From: Blautia_A aquisgranensis | Lineage (GTDB): Bacteria > Bacillota > Clostridia > Lachnospirales > Lachnospiraceae | Length of the DNA stretch: 64,000 nt | Direction: 5' to 3' | Assembly (NCBI RefSeq): GCF_040096615.1 | Contig: NZ_JBBMEJ010000002.1 | Coordinates: 124,001 to 188,000 of the forward strand | In this document: positions 23,106 through 31,861 of the stretch, in pieces | Numbering within the stretch: the stretch's first letter is position 1 | Layout of the letters: each line of letters opens with the position of its first letter | Program-made: the position numbers and the translations under genes | Notes under the pieces: generated by a model | Seen by the model: the letters and a program-made list of their open reading frames with translations, nothing else | Database searches by the model: none | Told to the model about the DNA's origin: nothing

Positions 23106-25073
23106 ATGGAAAAACAGAGATATTATATCAGTACTGCGATTGCATACACATCTGGTAAACCGCATATCGGAAATACTTATGAGGTAGTTCTTGCAGATGC
23201 GATCGCACGTTTTAAGAGACAGCAGGGATATGACGTATATTTCCAGACAGGAACTGACGAGCATGGCCAGAAGATCGAGCTGAAAGCAGAGGAAGCAGGC
23301 GTTACTCCTAAGGAATTCGTAGATAATGTTTCCGGTGAGATCAAACGTATCTGGGATCTGATGAACACATCCTATGACAAATTCATCCGTACAACAGATA
23401 AAGACCATGAAGAGCAGGTCAAAAAAATCTTCAAAAAAATGTATGCAAAGGGAGATATCTACAAGGGACATTACGAGGGAATGTACTGTACACCTTGCGA
23501 ATCTTTCTTTACAGAGTCTCAGCTTGTAGATGGTAAATGTCCGGACTGCGGACGTCCGTGTGTACCTGCAAAAGAAGAAGCTTACTTCTTCAAAATGAGC
23601 AAATATGCAGACAGACTGATCGACTACATTAACACTCATCCGGATTTCATTCAGCCGGAGTCACGTAAAAACGAGATGATGAACAACTTCCTTCTTCCGG
23701 GACTTCAGGATCTCTGCGTATCCAGAACATCTTTCAAATGGGGAATTCCTGTAGATTTCGATCCGAAGCACGTAGTATATGTATGGCTGGATGCCCTGAC
23801 AAACTATATCACAGGTATCGGCTATGACTGCGACGGAAACAGCAGCGATAAATTCAACAAATATTGGCCTGCTGATCTTCACCTGATCGGAAAAGATATC
23901 ATCCGTTTCCATACGATTTACTGGCCGATCTTCCTGATGTCTCTGGATCTTCCGCTTCCGAAACAGGTATTCGGACATCCGTGGCTTCTTCAGGGTGATG
24001 GAAAAATGAGTAAATCCAAAGGAAATGTAATCTATGCAGATGAGCTTGTTGAGTTTTTCGGTGTAGATGCTGTCCGTTATTTCGTACTCCATGAGATGCC
24101 ATTTGAGAATGACGGTGTGATTACATGGGAGCTGATGGTTGAGAGACTGAATTCCGACCTTGCAAACACACTTGGAAATCTTGTAAACCGTACTATTTCC
24201 ATGTCCAACAAATATTTTAACGGAGTTGTTGAGAATAAGAATGTAACTGAGCCGGTTGATGATGACCTTAAGAACTTCATCCTTCAGGTTCCGAAGAATG
24301 TTTCTGCAAAAATGGATAAGCTTCGTGTTGCAGATGCCATCACAGAGGTATTCTCTCTGTTCAAGCGCTGCAACAAATATATTGATGAGACTATGCCATG
24401 GGCTCTTGCAAAGGATGAGACAAAACAGGATCGTCTTGCAACTGTTCTCTACAACCTGGTTGAAGGAATCTGCATCGGCGCATCTCTTCTGAAGTCCTTT
24501 ATGCCACGTACAACAGAGCGTATCCTTGTACAGCTTAATGCAAATGAGAGATCTCTTGAGGAGATGGATCAGTTCGGACTTTATCCGTCAGGAAACCGTG
24601 TAACAGATAAGCCGGAGATTCTTTTTGCAAGACTTGACCTGAAAGAGGTTCTTGAGAAAGTTGAGAAGCTTCATCCGAAGAAAGAAGAGCCGAAGGAAGA
24701 AGTAAAAGAGGAGAAAGCAGAAGATGTGATCGATATCGAGGCAAAGCCGGAGATCACTTTTGACGATTTCGAGAAGCTTCAGTTCCAGGTTGGTGAGATC
24801 ATTGCCTGCGAGGAAGTTAAGAAATCCAGAAAACTTCTCTGCTCGCAGGTTAAGATCGGAAGCCAGGTACGCCAGATCGTATCCGGAATTAAAGCTCATT
24901 ATTCCGCAGAGGAAATGGTAGGCAAAAAAGTTATGGTTGTTACAAACCTGAAACCGGCTAAACTTGCCGGAATCCTCAGCGAGGGTATGATTCTCTGTGC
25001 AGAGGATGCGGACGGAAATCTTTCTCTTATGGTACCGGAGAAAGAGATGCCTGCAGGTGCTGAGATCTGCTAA
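23106..25073 (+). CDS. metG: Methionyl-tRNA synthetase
   Basis: 655 residues. Class I signature HIGN near residue 19 and KMSKSKGN near residue 300. A zinc knuckle (CTPC...CPDCGRPC) lies in the connective peptide. A Lys/Glu-rich linker (about 520-550) leads to a C-terminal EMAP/Trbp111-like tRNA-binding and dimerisation domain (DFEKLQFQVGEIIACEEV). It charges tRNA-Met. GGAGG lies 9-10 nt before ATG 23106; in-frame upstream codons fall in the T-box terminator. Moco genes follow directly (2-bp gap), so readthrough is likely. Confidence 0.95.
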   Translation: MEKQRYYISTAIAYTSGKPHIGNTYEVVLADAIARFKRQQGYDVYFQTGTDEHGQKIELKAEEAGVTPKEFVDNVSGEIKRIWDLMNTSYDKFIRTTDKDHEEQVKKIFKKMYAKGDIYKGHYEGMYCTPCESFFTESQLVDGKCPDCGRPCVPAKEEAYFFKMSKYADRLIDYINTHPDFIQPESRKNEMMNNFLLPGLQDLCVSRTSFKWGIPVDFDPKHVVYVWLDALTNYITGIGYDCDGNSSDKFNKYWPADLHLIGKDIIRFHTIYWPIFLMSLDLPLPKQVFGHPWLLQGDGKMSKSKGNVIYADELVEFFGVDAVRYFVLHEMPFENDGVITWELMVERLNSDLANTLGNLVNRTISMSNKYFNGVVENKNVTEPVDDDLKNFILQVPKNVSAKMDKLRVADAITEVFSLFKRCNKYIDETMPWALAKDETKQDRLATVLYNLVEGICIGASLLKSFMPRTTERILVQLNANERSLEEMDQFGLYPSGNRVTDKPEILFARLDLKEVLEKVEKLHPKKEEPKEEVKEEKAEDVIDIEAKPEITFDDFEKLQFQVGEIIACEEVKKSRKLLCSQVKIGSQVRQIVSGIKAHYSAEEMVGKKVMVVTNLKPAKLAGILSEGMILCAEDADGNLSLMVPEKEMPAGAEIC

Positions 25074-25075
25074 AT

Positions 25076-25552
25076 ATGAAGCTGAATCATTTTGATGAAA
25101 ATGGAAATGCTGTTATGGTTGATGTGTCCAATAAACCGGACACTCACCGCACAGCAACAGCTACCGGTGTCATTCATGTAAGTCCGGAGATTATGGCTGC
25201 TGTAAAAGACGGCAGCGTGAAAAAGGGTGACGTACTTGGCGTGGCACGTGTAGCAGGTATTATGGGAGTGAAGCGTACTTCTGAGCTGATCCCCATGTGT
25301 CATCCGCTTCCCATTCAGAAATGCTCGGTGGATTTTGAGATTGATGAGAATGCAGGAGTGATTCGTGTATTCTGTACAGTAAAAACAGAAGGAAAAACCG
25401 GCGTAGAGATGGAAGCGCTGACAGGTGTTCAGGTGACACTTCTGACAATCTATGATATGTGCAAGGCTATTGACAAGCACATGGTCATGTCAGATATTCA
25501 TCTGGAAGAAAAGACGGGAGGCAAAAGCGGAGATTTCCGTTTTGAAAAATAA
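25076..25552 (+). CDS. moaC: Cyclic pyranopterin monophosphate synthase
   Basis: 158 residues, full length. Conserved MoaC blocks are visible: MVDVSNKPDTHRTATA, KGDVLGVARVAGIMGVKRT, SELIPMCHPLP and GVEMEALTGVQVTLLTIYDM, including the catalytic Asp/Lys region near DKHMVMSDI. It converts the MoaA product to cPMP in molybdenum cofactor synthesis. It starts 2 bp after metG and its stop shares a base with the moaA start (TAATG). Confidence 0.95.
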   Translation: MKLNHFDENGNAVMVDVSNKPDTHRTATATGVIHVSPEIMAAVKDGSVKKGDVLGVARVAGIMGVKRTSELIPMCHPLPIQKCSVDFEIDENAGVIRVFCTVKTEGKTGVEMEALTGVQVTLLTIYDMCKAIDKHMVMSDIHLEEKTGGKSGDFRFEK

Positions 25553-26541
25553 TGATAGACAGGTGCGGAAGAAACATTGATTATCTCAGAATTTCCGTAA
25601 CTGACAGATGTAATTTGCGGTGTATCTATTGTATGCCGGAGGAGGGAGTGCAGCATGTGGAGCGCTCCCTCATTTTGCAGGAAGAGGAAATTCTGAGGAT
25701 CTGCCGGGTGATGGCAGAGCTGGGAATCCGGAAGATCAAGCTTACCGGAGGTGAGCCGCTGGTGCGTCCGGGAATGCCCCGGCTTGTTGAAAAACTGAAA
25801 AATATGCCGGGAATCGAGAAGGTGACTCTGACTACAAATGGTGTGCTTCTGAAAGATCAGATGAGGGATTTTGCCGGGGCGGGACTGGACGGATTAAATA
25901 TCAGCCTGGATTCGCTGGATGCAGATTGCAGTAGGAAGATCACCAGGCGGGATGAGCTTGGACGAACGTTTGGAGGAATTGAAGAAGCGCTGAAGTATCC
26001 GGAGATTTCGCTGAAAATTAATTGTGTACCGCTTGGAATTCCGGAGCAGGATCTTTGCAGAGTTGCTTTTCTGGCACAGGATCATAAGGTGCATGTGCGT
26101 TTTATTGAGATGATGCCCATTGGAATAGGAAAAGAATTTCGAGGGGTATCGGAAGAGGAATTGCTGGGAATCCTGGGAAAAAAACTTCCACGTTTTTCTG
26201 TGTATGAAGGGGAGCCGCTGGGAAATGGACCCTGCCATTATTATGAGGTAGAGGGTTTTTCCGGGAAGATCGGTTTTATCAGTGCGGTGAGTCATAAGTT
26301 TTGTGGTGAGTGTAACCGGATCCGGTTGACTTCCCAGGGATTTTTGAAGACCTGCCTGCAGTATGCGGCGGGACGGGATCTCCGTGCGGTGATCCGGGGC
26401 GGCGGATCGGATGAAGAACTGAAGGCTGTGATCCTGGAGGCTCTTTCGGAAAAACCGGATGGGCATATTTTTGGTGGAAACCTGGAGAAACAGAAGGAAG
26501 ATAAGACAGAGAAGCTTTGTATGAGCCAGATCGGAGGTTGA
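25552..26541 (+). CDS. moaA: GTP 3',8-cyclase (radical SAM)
   Basis: 329 residues. The N-terminal radical SAM cluster motif is Cys20-x3-Cys24-x2-Cys27 (CNLRCIYC). A second C-terminal 4Fe-4S motif appears as CGECNRIRLTSQGFLKTC, and the protein ends in the essential Gly-Gly. It catalyses the first step from GTP to the Moco precursor. Tightly packed between moaC and mog. Confidence 0.95.
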   Translation: MIDRCGRNIDYLRISVTDRCNLRCIYCMPEEGVQHVERSLILQEEEILRICRVMAELGIRKIKLTGGEPLVRPGMPRLVEKLKNMPGIEKVTLTTNGVLLKDQMRDFAGAGLDGLNISLDSLDADCSRKITRRDELGRTFGGIEEALKYPEISLKINCVPLGIPEQDLCRVAFLAQDHKVHVRFIEMMPIGIGKEFRGVSEEELLGILGKKLPRFSVYEGEPLGNGPCHYYEVEGFSGKIGFISAVSHKFCGECNRIRLTSQGFLKTCLQYAAGRDLRAVIRGGGSDEELKAVILEALSEKPDGHIFGGNLEKQKEDKTEKLCMSQIGG

Positions 26542-26543
26542 GG

Positions 26544-27032
26544 ATGAAAAGAGTTGCGGTAATTACTTCCAGTGACAAGGGGTACAGAGGTGAGAGGGAG
26601 GATCTTAGTGGTCCTGCTGTGAAGGAGATCGTGGAGGCGGCTGGTTATCAGGTTGTTTCCATGGATATTTTGCCGGATGACCGTGAGATGCTGAGTGCCA
26701 GAATGGCGGAGATTGCGGATCTGGGTCTGGCGGAGCTGATCCTGACTACGGGCGGTACTGGTTTTTCCCAGAGGGATGTAACGCCGGAGGCTACTGAGGA
26801 TGTGATCGAGCGACGTGTTCCGGGGATTCCGGAGGCGATGCGGGCGTTTAGTATGACGATCACGAAGAGGGCGATGCTGAGTCGTGCTACGGCGGGAATC
26901 CGGAAGAAAACGCTGATCATTAATCTGCCGGGGAGCCCTAAGGCTGTGCGGGAGAGTCTGGAGGTTGTGATGGATTCGCTGGGGCATGGAATTGAGATTT
27001 TGACTGGAGAAGCGGGGGAGTGCGGGCGGTAG
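26544..27032 (+). CDS. mog: Molybdopterin adenylyltransferase (MogA/MoaB)
   Basis: 162 residues. The MoCF_biosynth fold is shown by VAVITSSDKGYRGEREDLSG, the phosphate-binding LTTGGTGFSQRDVTPEAT and LINLPGSPKAVRESLE. It adenylates molybdopterin before metal insertion. ATG 26544 lies 2 bp after the moaA stop, with GGAGG inside the end of moaA. MoaD, MoaE and MoeA are not in this window. Confidence 0.9.
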   Translation: MKRVAVITSSDKGYRGEREDLSGPAVKEIVEAAGYQVVSMDILPDDREMLSARMAEIADLGLAELILTTGGTGFSQRDVTPEATEDVIERRVPGIPEAMRAFSMTITKRAMLSRATAGIRKKTLIINLPGSPKAVRESLEVVMDSLGHGIEILTGEAGECGR

Positions 27033-27198
27033 AACGGTGGGGGTTAACGAACGGACGGTCCGCACAGCCGGGGCCTGACGTTTGGAGACGATAAGTTCTA
27101 CCGGACACGGGAAGAAAGTGGAGACAGCGCTGGTTGTGCGTTTGAATGGATGGATAAGTTCTGGCGATGATATAGTTTTTTTAGAGGAGTTATAATAA
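27033..27198 (+). other. 166-bp intergenic gap between mog and the MOSC-TatD gene
   Basis: No gene. G-rich and possibly structured. It ends in GAGGAG, the ribosome binding site for the next gene. I found no match to the Moco riboswitch consensus by eye. Confidence 0.4.
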
Positions 27199-28407
27199 AT
27201 GGGAAAAGTACTTGCGGTTTGTATCAGTGAGAAGAAGGGGACGCAGAAGAGTAATGTTGGTTCGGCGGTTTTTGTGAAGGACTGGGGGATTGAGGGGGAT
27301 GCTCATGCGGGGAAGTGGCACCGGCAGGTGAGCCTGCTTTCCGGTGAAAAGATCGAGGCGTTTCGTGCGAAAGGTGCGGATGTTGAGGATGGTGCTTTCG
27401 GGGAGAACCTGGTGGTTGAGGGAATTGATTTTGCGAAGCTGCCGGTTGGTACCAGATTTCGCTGTGGTGATGTTGTGCTGGAGCTGACTCAGATCGGGAA
27501 AGAGTGCCATAACGGATGTGCTATTTTTCAGAAGATGGGTGAGTGCATCATGCCCCGGGAGGGTGTATTTACAAAAGTGCTGAAGGGTGGAAAAGTATCT
27601 GTGGGTGATGAGATGACTGTGGATAAAGCGATGATTTTTGATACACATGCACATTATGATGATGAGGCTTTTGACGAGGATCGTTTTGCCATGCTGGACA
27701 GGATGCAGGAGAACGGAATAGGGCATATTGTGGACGTGTGTGCTTCGGTAGGACATTTTGACAGAGTTTATGATCTGGTGGAGAAATATCCTTTTGTTTA
27801 TGGTGCAGTGGGCGTGCATCCGGATGATGCGGAGAAAGTGGATGATGCGGTTCTGGATGAGATCCGGAGATACTGCGACATGGAAAAAACTGTGGCAGTG
27901 GGAGAGATTGGGCTGGATTATTACTGGCATAAGGAGAAAGAAGAGCATCTTCTTCAGCAGAAGGTATTCCGCTGGCAGATGGACATCGCCCGTGAAAAAA
28001 AGCTCCCGTTTATGATCCACAGCCGTGATGCTGCGGAGGATACTCTGAATATTGTGAGAGAATATATGAAGGATGGAATGTATGGCGGGATTATTCACTG
28101 TTTTTCTTACAGTAAAGAGATTGCAAGGGAATACCTGAACATGGGACTTTATCTTGGAATTGGTGGTGTAGTCACATTCAAGAATTCCCGGAAGCTGAAG
28201 GAAGTAGTAGAGTACGCACCTCTGTCCCAGATCCTTCTGGAAACCGACTGCCCATACATGGCACCTGTGCCGAATCGCGGAAAAAGAAATTCTTCGCTGT
28301 ATCTGCCGGAGGTTGTAAAGACAATCGCGGAGATTAAGGGCGTCAGCTGCGAGGAAGTTGTGGCTGTGACGGAGAGTAATGCGATGCGGGTGTTTGGAGT
28401 GGTTTGA
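27199..28407 (+). CDS. MOSC domain fused to TatD-family hydrolase
   Basis: 402 residues in one uninterrupted frame. Residues 1-143 form a MOSC domain (VGSAVFVKDWGIEGDAHAG, GAFGENLVVEG, GKECHNGCAIFQ with the likely cofactor Cys), a sulfur-carrier/Moco-binding fold. From about residue 145 a complete TatD metallo-hydrolase follows: DTHAHYDD, GEIGLDYY, MIHSRDA, GIIHCFSYS and LLETDCPYMAP supply the metal ligands. In Firmicutes tatD normally follows metG; here Moco genes separate them and the Moco-type MOSC domain is fused to TatD. TatD proteins are Mg-dependent 3'-5' DNases. Whether the fusion is cleaved is unknown. Confidence 0.9.
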   Translation: MGKVLAVCISEKKGTQKSNVGSAVFVKDWGIEGDAHAGKWHRQVSLLSGEKIEAFRAKGADVEDGAFGENLVVEGIDFAKLPVGTRFRCGDVVLELTQIGKECHNGCAIFQKMGECIMPREGVFTKVLKGGKVSVGDEMTVDKAMIFDTHAHYDDEAFDEDRFAMLDRMQENGIGHIVDVCASVGHFDRVYDLVEKYPFVYGAVGVHPDDAEKVDDAVLDEIRRYCDMEKTVAVGEIGLDYYWHKEKEEHLLQQKVFRWQMDIAREKKLPFMIHSRDAAEDTLNIVREYMKDGMYGGIIHCFSYSKEIAREYLNMGLYLGIGGVVTFKNSRKLKEVVEYAPLSQILLETDCPYMAPVPNRGKRNSSLYLPEVVKTIAEIKGVSCEEVVAVTESNAMRVFGVV

Positions 28408-28488
28408 GAGATGAATTGCTGAAAAGTAATGTAGCTGTTTGAACATGGAAAATGTTTATATATAGAAAAAAGAGTCACTGTATAGAAG

Positions 28489-29016
28489 ATGAGAAAGGAA
28501 TCCCATGCATTTCTTCTGATGAAACAGATCCAGGCGATCTATCGGGAAGAAGGGAAACTGAATGACCTTTCTTCTGATGAACGGTTTAAGCAACGGCAGG
28601 CGGTTATCAAACCGCTTGTGGATGCGTTTTTTGCGTACCTAAAAACTATAAATGTGTCTAAGAAGGATAAATTTGGTGATGCTGTTGGCTATGCGCGGAA
28701 TCAGGAAAAATATCTCCGTGTATTTCTTACAGATGGAGATGTCCCAATCGATAATAATGCATCCGAAAGGGCAATCCGGGGTTTCTGTATCGGAAAGAAG
28801 AACTGGCAGATGATCGATACAATCCATGGTGCCAAGTCTTCCGCAATCATTTACAGTATTGTAGAAACTGCAAAAGCCAATAATCTGAAACCTTTTGATT
28901 ATGTGCAGCATCTCTTGGAAGAGATTCCGAAACACATGAATGATAAGGATTGTTCTTTTCTGGAAGATCTTCTGCCCTGGTCAGAAAAACTTCCAGCCGG
29001 GATCCGCAAAGCTTAA
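28489..29016 (+). pseudogene. IS66-family transposase, C-terminal fragment
   Basis: 175 residues matching only the C-terminal part of IS66 TnpC: the signature VPIDNNASERAIRGF, FCIGKKNWQMIDTIHGA and the terminal LEDLLPWSEKLPAGIRKA. A full TnpC is about 500 residues, so the N-terminal two thirds and TnpA/TnpB are missing. No terminal repeat is seen on the left. It is therefore an IS relic between the MOSC-TatD gene and the cobD-like gene. Confidence 0.85.
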
Positions 29017-29126
29017 ATATCGGTGGCTGCAAAGCAGCCGACTAAAAATGTCAAGGTACTCGCTATTTTGCGTTTACCTTTCGGAAGCGGCATGTTCCTT
29101 GATGTGTGTTTGAGAATGATGTAAAA

Positions 29127-29255
29127 ATGTATGGTATAAAGAAAATAAAGGAATATATAGCAAATCAGCTACAGAATGATTTGGAATACGATCAAATGAC
29201 ACTGAAAGAGTATATTGACCCGTTTACGGGTGAGCCAGTAAAACATAACAAATAA
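29127..29255 (+). CDS. 42-residue hypothetical protein, IS-associated type
   Basis: A short frame: MYGIKKIKEYIANQLQNDLE start, YIDPFTGEPVKHNK end. It is immediately followed by a 130-nt run of small hairpins like those at IS200/IS605 right ends. No good ribosome binding site is seen. Possibly a relic of a transposon gene. Confidence 0.35.
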   Translation: MYGIKKIKEYIANQLQNDLEYDQMTLKEYIDPFTGEPVKHNK

Positions 29256-29390
29256 AATAAGCCCGAAAGGGCTTGGTAAGTAAATGATGTTGCGATTGGC
29301 GAATCTATTTCGATGAGTCTTTAGACTCCAGTGCCGGTAATAGACCCTTATAAGGTCAAAGCAAACCACCGGCTTAGCCGGTGGTCGTGA
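29256..29390 (+). other. Hairpin-rich segment resembling an IS200/IS605 end
   Basis: Contains GCCC-GAAA-GGGC (29261-29272), GACC...GGTC (29343-29357) and ACCACCGGCT-TA-GCCGGTGGT (29365-29385). Subterminal hairpins of this kind mark IS200/IS605-type right ends and omega-RNA regions. No tnpA or tnpB is left. The last hairpin may also terminate the convergent cobD-like gene. Confidence 0.45.
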
Positions 29391-30479
29391 TTACAGGGAC
29401 TTTAAGATGTTTATAAGGCGGGAATTAGCTTCCGGCATCATAATGCAGAAGCGGACAAACTCACCCTCCAGACACTGAAAAGAGGAGCAGTCACGGATCA
29501 TAAGCCCCTGACGGATACAGGCTTCAAATACATCGTAGGAGGTCAGTCCTTCTTTAAGGATCTTAAGAAGGATAAAGTTGGCGTATGCAGGATAGACCTT
29601 ATAGGTGGAGATATCTTTCAGCTCATGGATCATGCGGTCGCGTTCGGACAGAATGAGCTCGCGTGTGCTGCGGATATAATCTTCATCCTGAAGCATAATC
29701 TCACCTGCAAAAGCACCGATACTGTTTAAGGACCATGGAGTCTGTTTCTCGCGCATTTTTGAGAGAAAATCCATGTTTCCGGTGATTCCGTAGCCCAGAC
29801 GCATTCCTGGTGCCGCGAAAAATTTCGATACACCGCGGAGTACCATGAGGTTGGTGAATTCCCGGGTAAGTGGAACTGCTGTGATAGCGTTGATGTCCGG
29901 GGCAAATTCTACATAAGTCTCGTCGATCATTACGAAGATATTTTTTTCCGCACAGAAGCTGATCAGGCTGCGGAGATCTTCCTGGGAAATGGCAGAGGAA
30001 GTCGGATTGTTCGGATTGCAGAGAATCAGAAAATCATAGCCCCGTTCAAGCTTTTTGCAGAGATCCGGAATATCCGGCTCGAAATCTGCACTTTCCTGAA
30101 GGTGGTAATATTCCTGGGTACTTCCGGAAAAAGAAAGCTCTCTGGAATATTCAGAGTAGGTAGGTCCGAGAATCAGGGTATGCTGCGGAGCTCTTTCCTG
30201 GATGAGGAGAGAGATCAGTTCACTGGAACCGTTTCCCGGAAGGATGAAATCTGCCGGAATATTGCAGTAGCGGGAAATGGTATTGCGAAGAGATGTGTAT
30301 TCTCTGTCAGGATAGGAAGAAAGAATATCAACGTGTTCAGCAATTGCCCTGCTGGCCTTCGGTGATAAGCCAAGCGGATTAACGTTGGCACCGAATTTGA
30401 CGATGTCTTCTTTTTTCAGATTGTAATAGCTACATATTTTTTCTATATCACTTCCATGAAAAACTGGTTTTGTGTCCAT
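29391..30479 (-). CDS. cobD: Threonine-phosphate decarboxylase-like aminotransferase (CobD/HisC group)
   Basis: 362 residues, a fold-type I PLP enzyme. The N-terminal HGSDIEKICSYY and FGANVNPLGLSP segment is characteristic of CobD rather than HisC. Other motifs are LPGNGSSELI, CNPNNPTSS, DETYVEF and the PLP-lysine region GVSKFFAAPGMRLGY. CobD makes aminopropanol phosphate for cobalamin. No other cobalamin genes and no cobalamin riboswitch are visible nearby, so a HisC-like role cannot be excluded. It is divergent from the ketopantoate-reductase-like gene. Confidence 0.8.
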   Translation of the reverse strand: MDTKPVFHGSDIEKICSYYNLKKEDIVKFGANVNPLGLSPKASRAIAEHVDILSSYPDREYTSLRNTISRYCNIPADFILPGNGSSELISLLIQERAPQHTLILGPTYSEYSRELSFSGSTQEYYHLQESADFEPDIPDLCKKLERGYDFLILCNPNNPTSSAISQEDLRSLISFCAEKNIFVMIDETYVEFAPDINAITAVPLTREFTNLMVLRGVSKFFAAPGMRLGYGITGNMDFLSKMREKQTPWSLNSIGAFAGEIMLQDEDYIRSTRELILSERDRMIHELKDISTYKVYPAYANFILLKILKEGLTSYDVFEACIRQGLMIRDCSSFQCLEGEFVRFCIMMPEANSRLINILKSL

Positions 30480-30680
30480 TATCTGTCACCTCATTTATCT
30501 GCTTATTATTCGTAAAAATTAATTCCAGTATACACCAGAATCAGGGGTATTTCCAGAAATCTTTTGCCGGGCTGATTTTGGCGGACCGGTATGGAAATCT
30601 GCCGGGCTGTCTGATAAAATAAAAACAGGAATATCTGGCAGTGGCAGCCTGTGATCATATAAGGAAAAGAGGAAACGGCT

Positions 30681-31625
30681 ATGAAGACAGAAGACAAAAA
30701 AATTGCAGTGATCGGAATTGGTGGTGTTGGTGGATATGTGGCAGGTATGCTGGCAAAGGCATATCCGCAAGTGACTATGGTAGCCCGTGGAGCGCGTGCA
30801 GAGAGCATTCGTGAAAAGGGACTTGTGCTGCACAGTGATTATAAGGGAGAAATCGTGGCGAAACCGGAGCGGGTGGTCCCAGTCCGGGAAATGGGACAGC
30901 AGGATTATATTTTTATCTGTGTAAAAAATTATTCGCTTGCAGAAGTATGTGAAAGTATCCGGGATATGGTTACAGAGGATACGGTGATCATTCCGGTAAT
31001 GAACGGTGTGGATCCCGGGGAAAAGATCCGCGCACTTATTAAAAAAGGAACGGTTGTAGATTCGCTGATCTATACGGTGGCTTTTGCAAATTCGGACTTT
31101 TCGATTTCGCAGCAGGATACTTTTACCTGGCTCTGTATCGGCATCAAGGATGCGAATGAGAAACAGCAGGAGAAAGTCAGAGAGGTGGCCGAGATCCTGA
31201 AGGGTGCGGATATTGATTACAGGGATGAAGGGGATATCCAGGTAGAGATCTGGAGAAAGTATATCCTTAACTGTGCGTTTAATGTAATGACTGCTTTTTA
31301 TGACAATACCATCGGAGAGCTTCGAAAAGATCCTGTGAAAGCGGAACAGTATGAGAGGCTTGTATGGGAGGCTGCCAGTGTTGGACGTGCCAAAGGTGTT
31401 GCTTTGACAGATGAACATATTAATGAAGTGATCCATAAATTCCGTCATGTGCATGCAGATAATGCGACAAGCTCGCTGCAGAGGGATTTCCGCATCCGGA
31501 AAAAGGAGACGGAGCTTGAGACATTCAGTGGTTATATTGTACAGGAGGCGAAGCGTCTAGGGGTGGACATTCCTCTTTCTGAAAAAATGTATGAGGGTCT
31601 GAAGGAGATGGCGGAGAAATTCTGA
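30681..31625 (+). CDS. Ketopantoate reductase family protein (PanE/ApbA)
   Basis: 314 residues. N-terminal Rossmann motif IAVIGIGGVGGYVAGMLA (about 8-25) for NADP, then VMNGVDPGEKI and the conserved Lys in EIWRKYILNCAFN. The C-terminal helical domain has the Asn/Ser-rich substrate loop (HADNATSSLQRDF). The family reduces 2-dehydropantoate to pantoate, though many paralogues act on other ketoacids. GGAAAAGAGG precedes ATG 30681. No other pantothenate genes are nearby, so the substrate is not certain. Confidence 0.85.
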   Translation: MKTEDKKIAVIGIGGVGGYVAGMLAKAYPQVTMVARGARAESIREKGLVLHSDYKGEIVAKPERVVPVREMGQQDYIFICVKNYSLAEVCESIRDMVTEDTVIIPVMNGVDPGEKIRALIKKGTVVDSLIYTVAFANSDFSISQQDTFTWLCIGIKDANEKQQEKVREVAEILKGADIDYRDEGDIQVEIWRKYILNCAFNVMTAFYDNTIGELRKDPVKAEQYERLVWEAASVGRAKGVALTDEHINEVIHKFRHVHADNATSSLQRDFRIRKKETELETFSGYIVQEAKRLGVDIPLSEKMYEGLKEMAEKF

Positions 31626-31646
31626 GCATGTGATTAAAAGCTGCTC

Positions 31647-31675
31647 TTGACAAAAATTCTCACCTTTGTTACAAT
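31647..31675 (+). promoter_or_regulatory. Promoter of the Mn2+ riboswitch transcript
   Basis: TTGACA and TACAAT with exact 17-bp spacing, 5-10 bp before the riboswitch start. Confidence 0.85.
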
Positions 31676-31679
31676 GACG

Positions 31680-31825
31680 AAAATCAATTCCGTGAGGGAG
31701 TAGTTCGCGTGTAAACGTGGTTTGTCAACATACTGGTGTCATCACCTGGCAAATCTTAAAGAATGAGACTCATGTATGCTTTATTTCGGTTACAGAAATA
31801 GAGCATACGTGAGTCTTTTTTTATG
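31680..31825 (+). ncRNA. yybP-ykoY manganese riboswitch with terminator
   Basis: The leader holds the conserved GGGAGTAG and GTCAACATACTGG elements of the yybP-ykoY aptamer. It then forms a 15-bp terminator hairpin (AGACTCATGTATGCT with AGCATACGTGAGTCT, 31766-31816) followed by TTTTTTT. Mn2+ binding is known to turn on exporter genes. The next gene is a UPF0016 protein, a standard member of this regulon. Confidence 0.9.
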
Positions 31826-31861
31826 GCTCCGAACCGGCATATATGAAAAGGAGAAGAAGAT

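Noticed and set aside
27033..27198. Moco riboswitch between mog and the MOSC-TatD gene
   Set aside because: The gap is G-rich but I could not match the conserved Moco riboswitch elements or find a terminator/antiterminator pair.
30480..30680. Cobalamin riboswitch upstream of the cobD-like gene
   Set aside because: No B12-box-like sequence is visible and the divergent spacer is only 200 bp with few stems.
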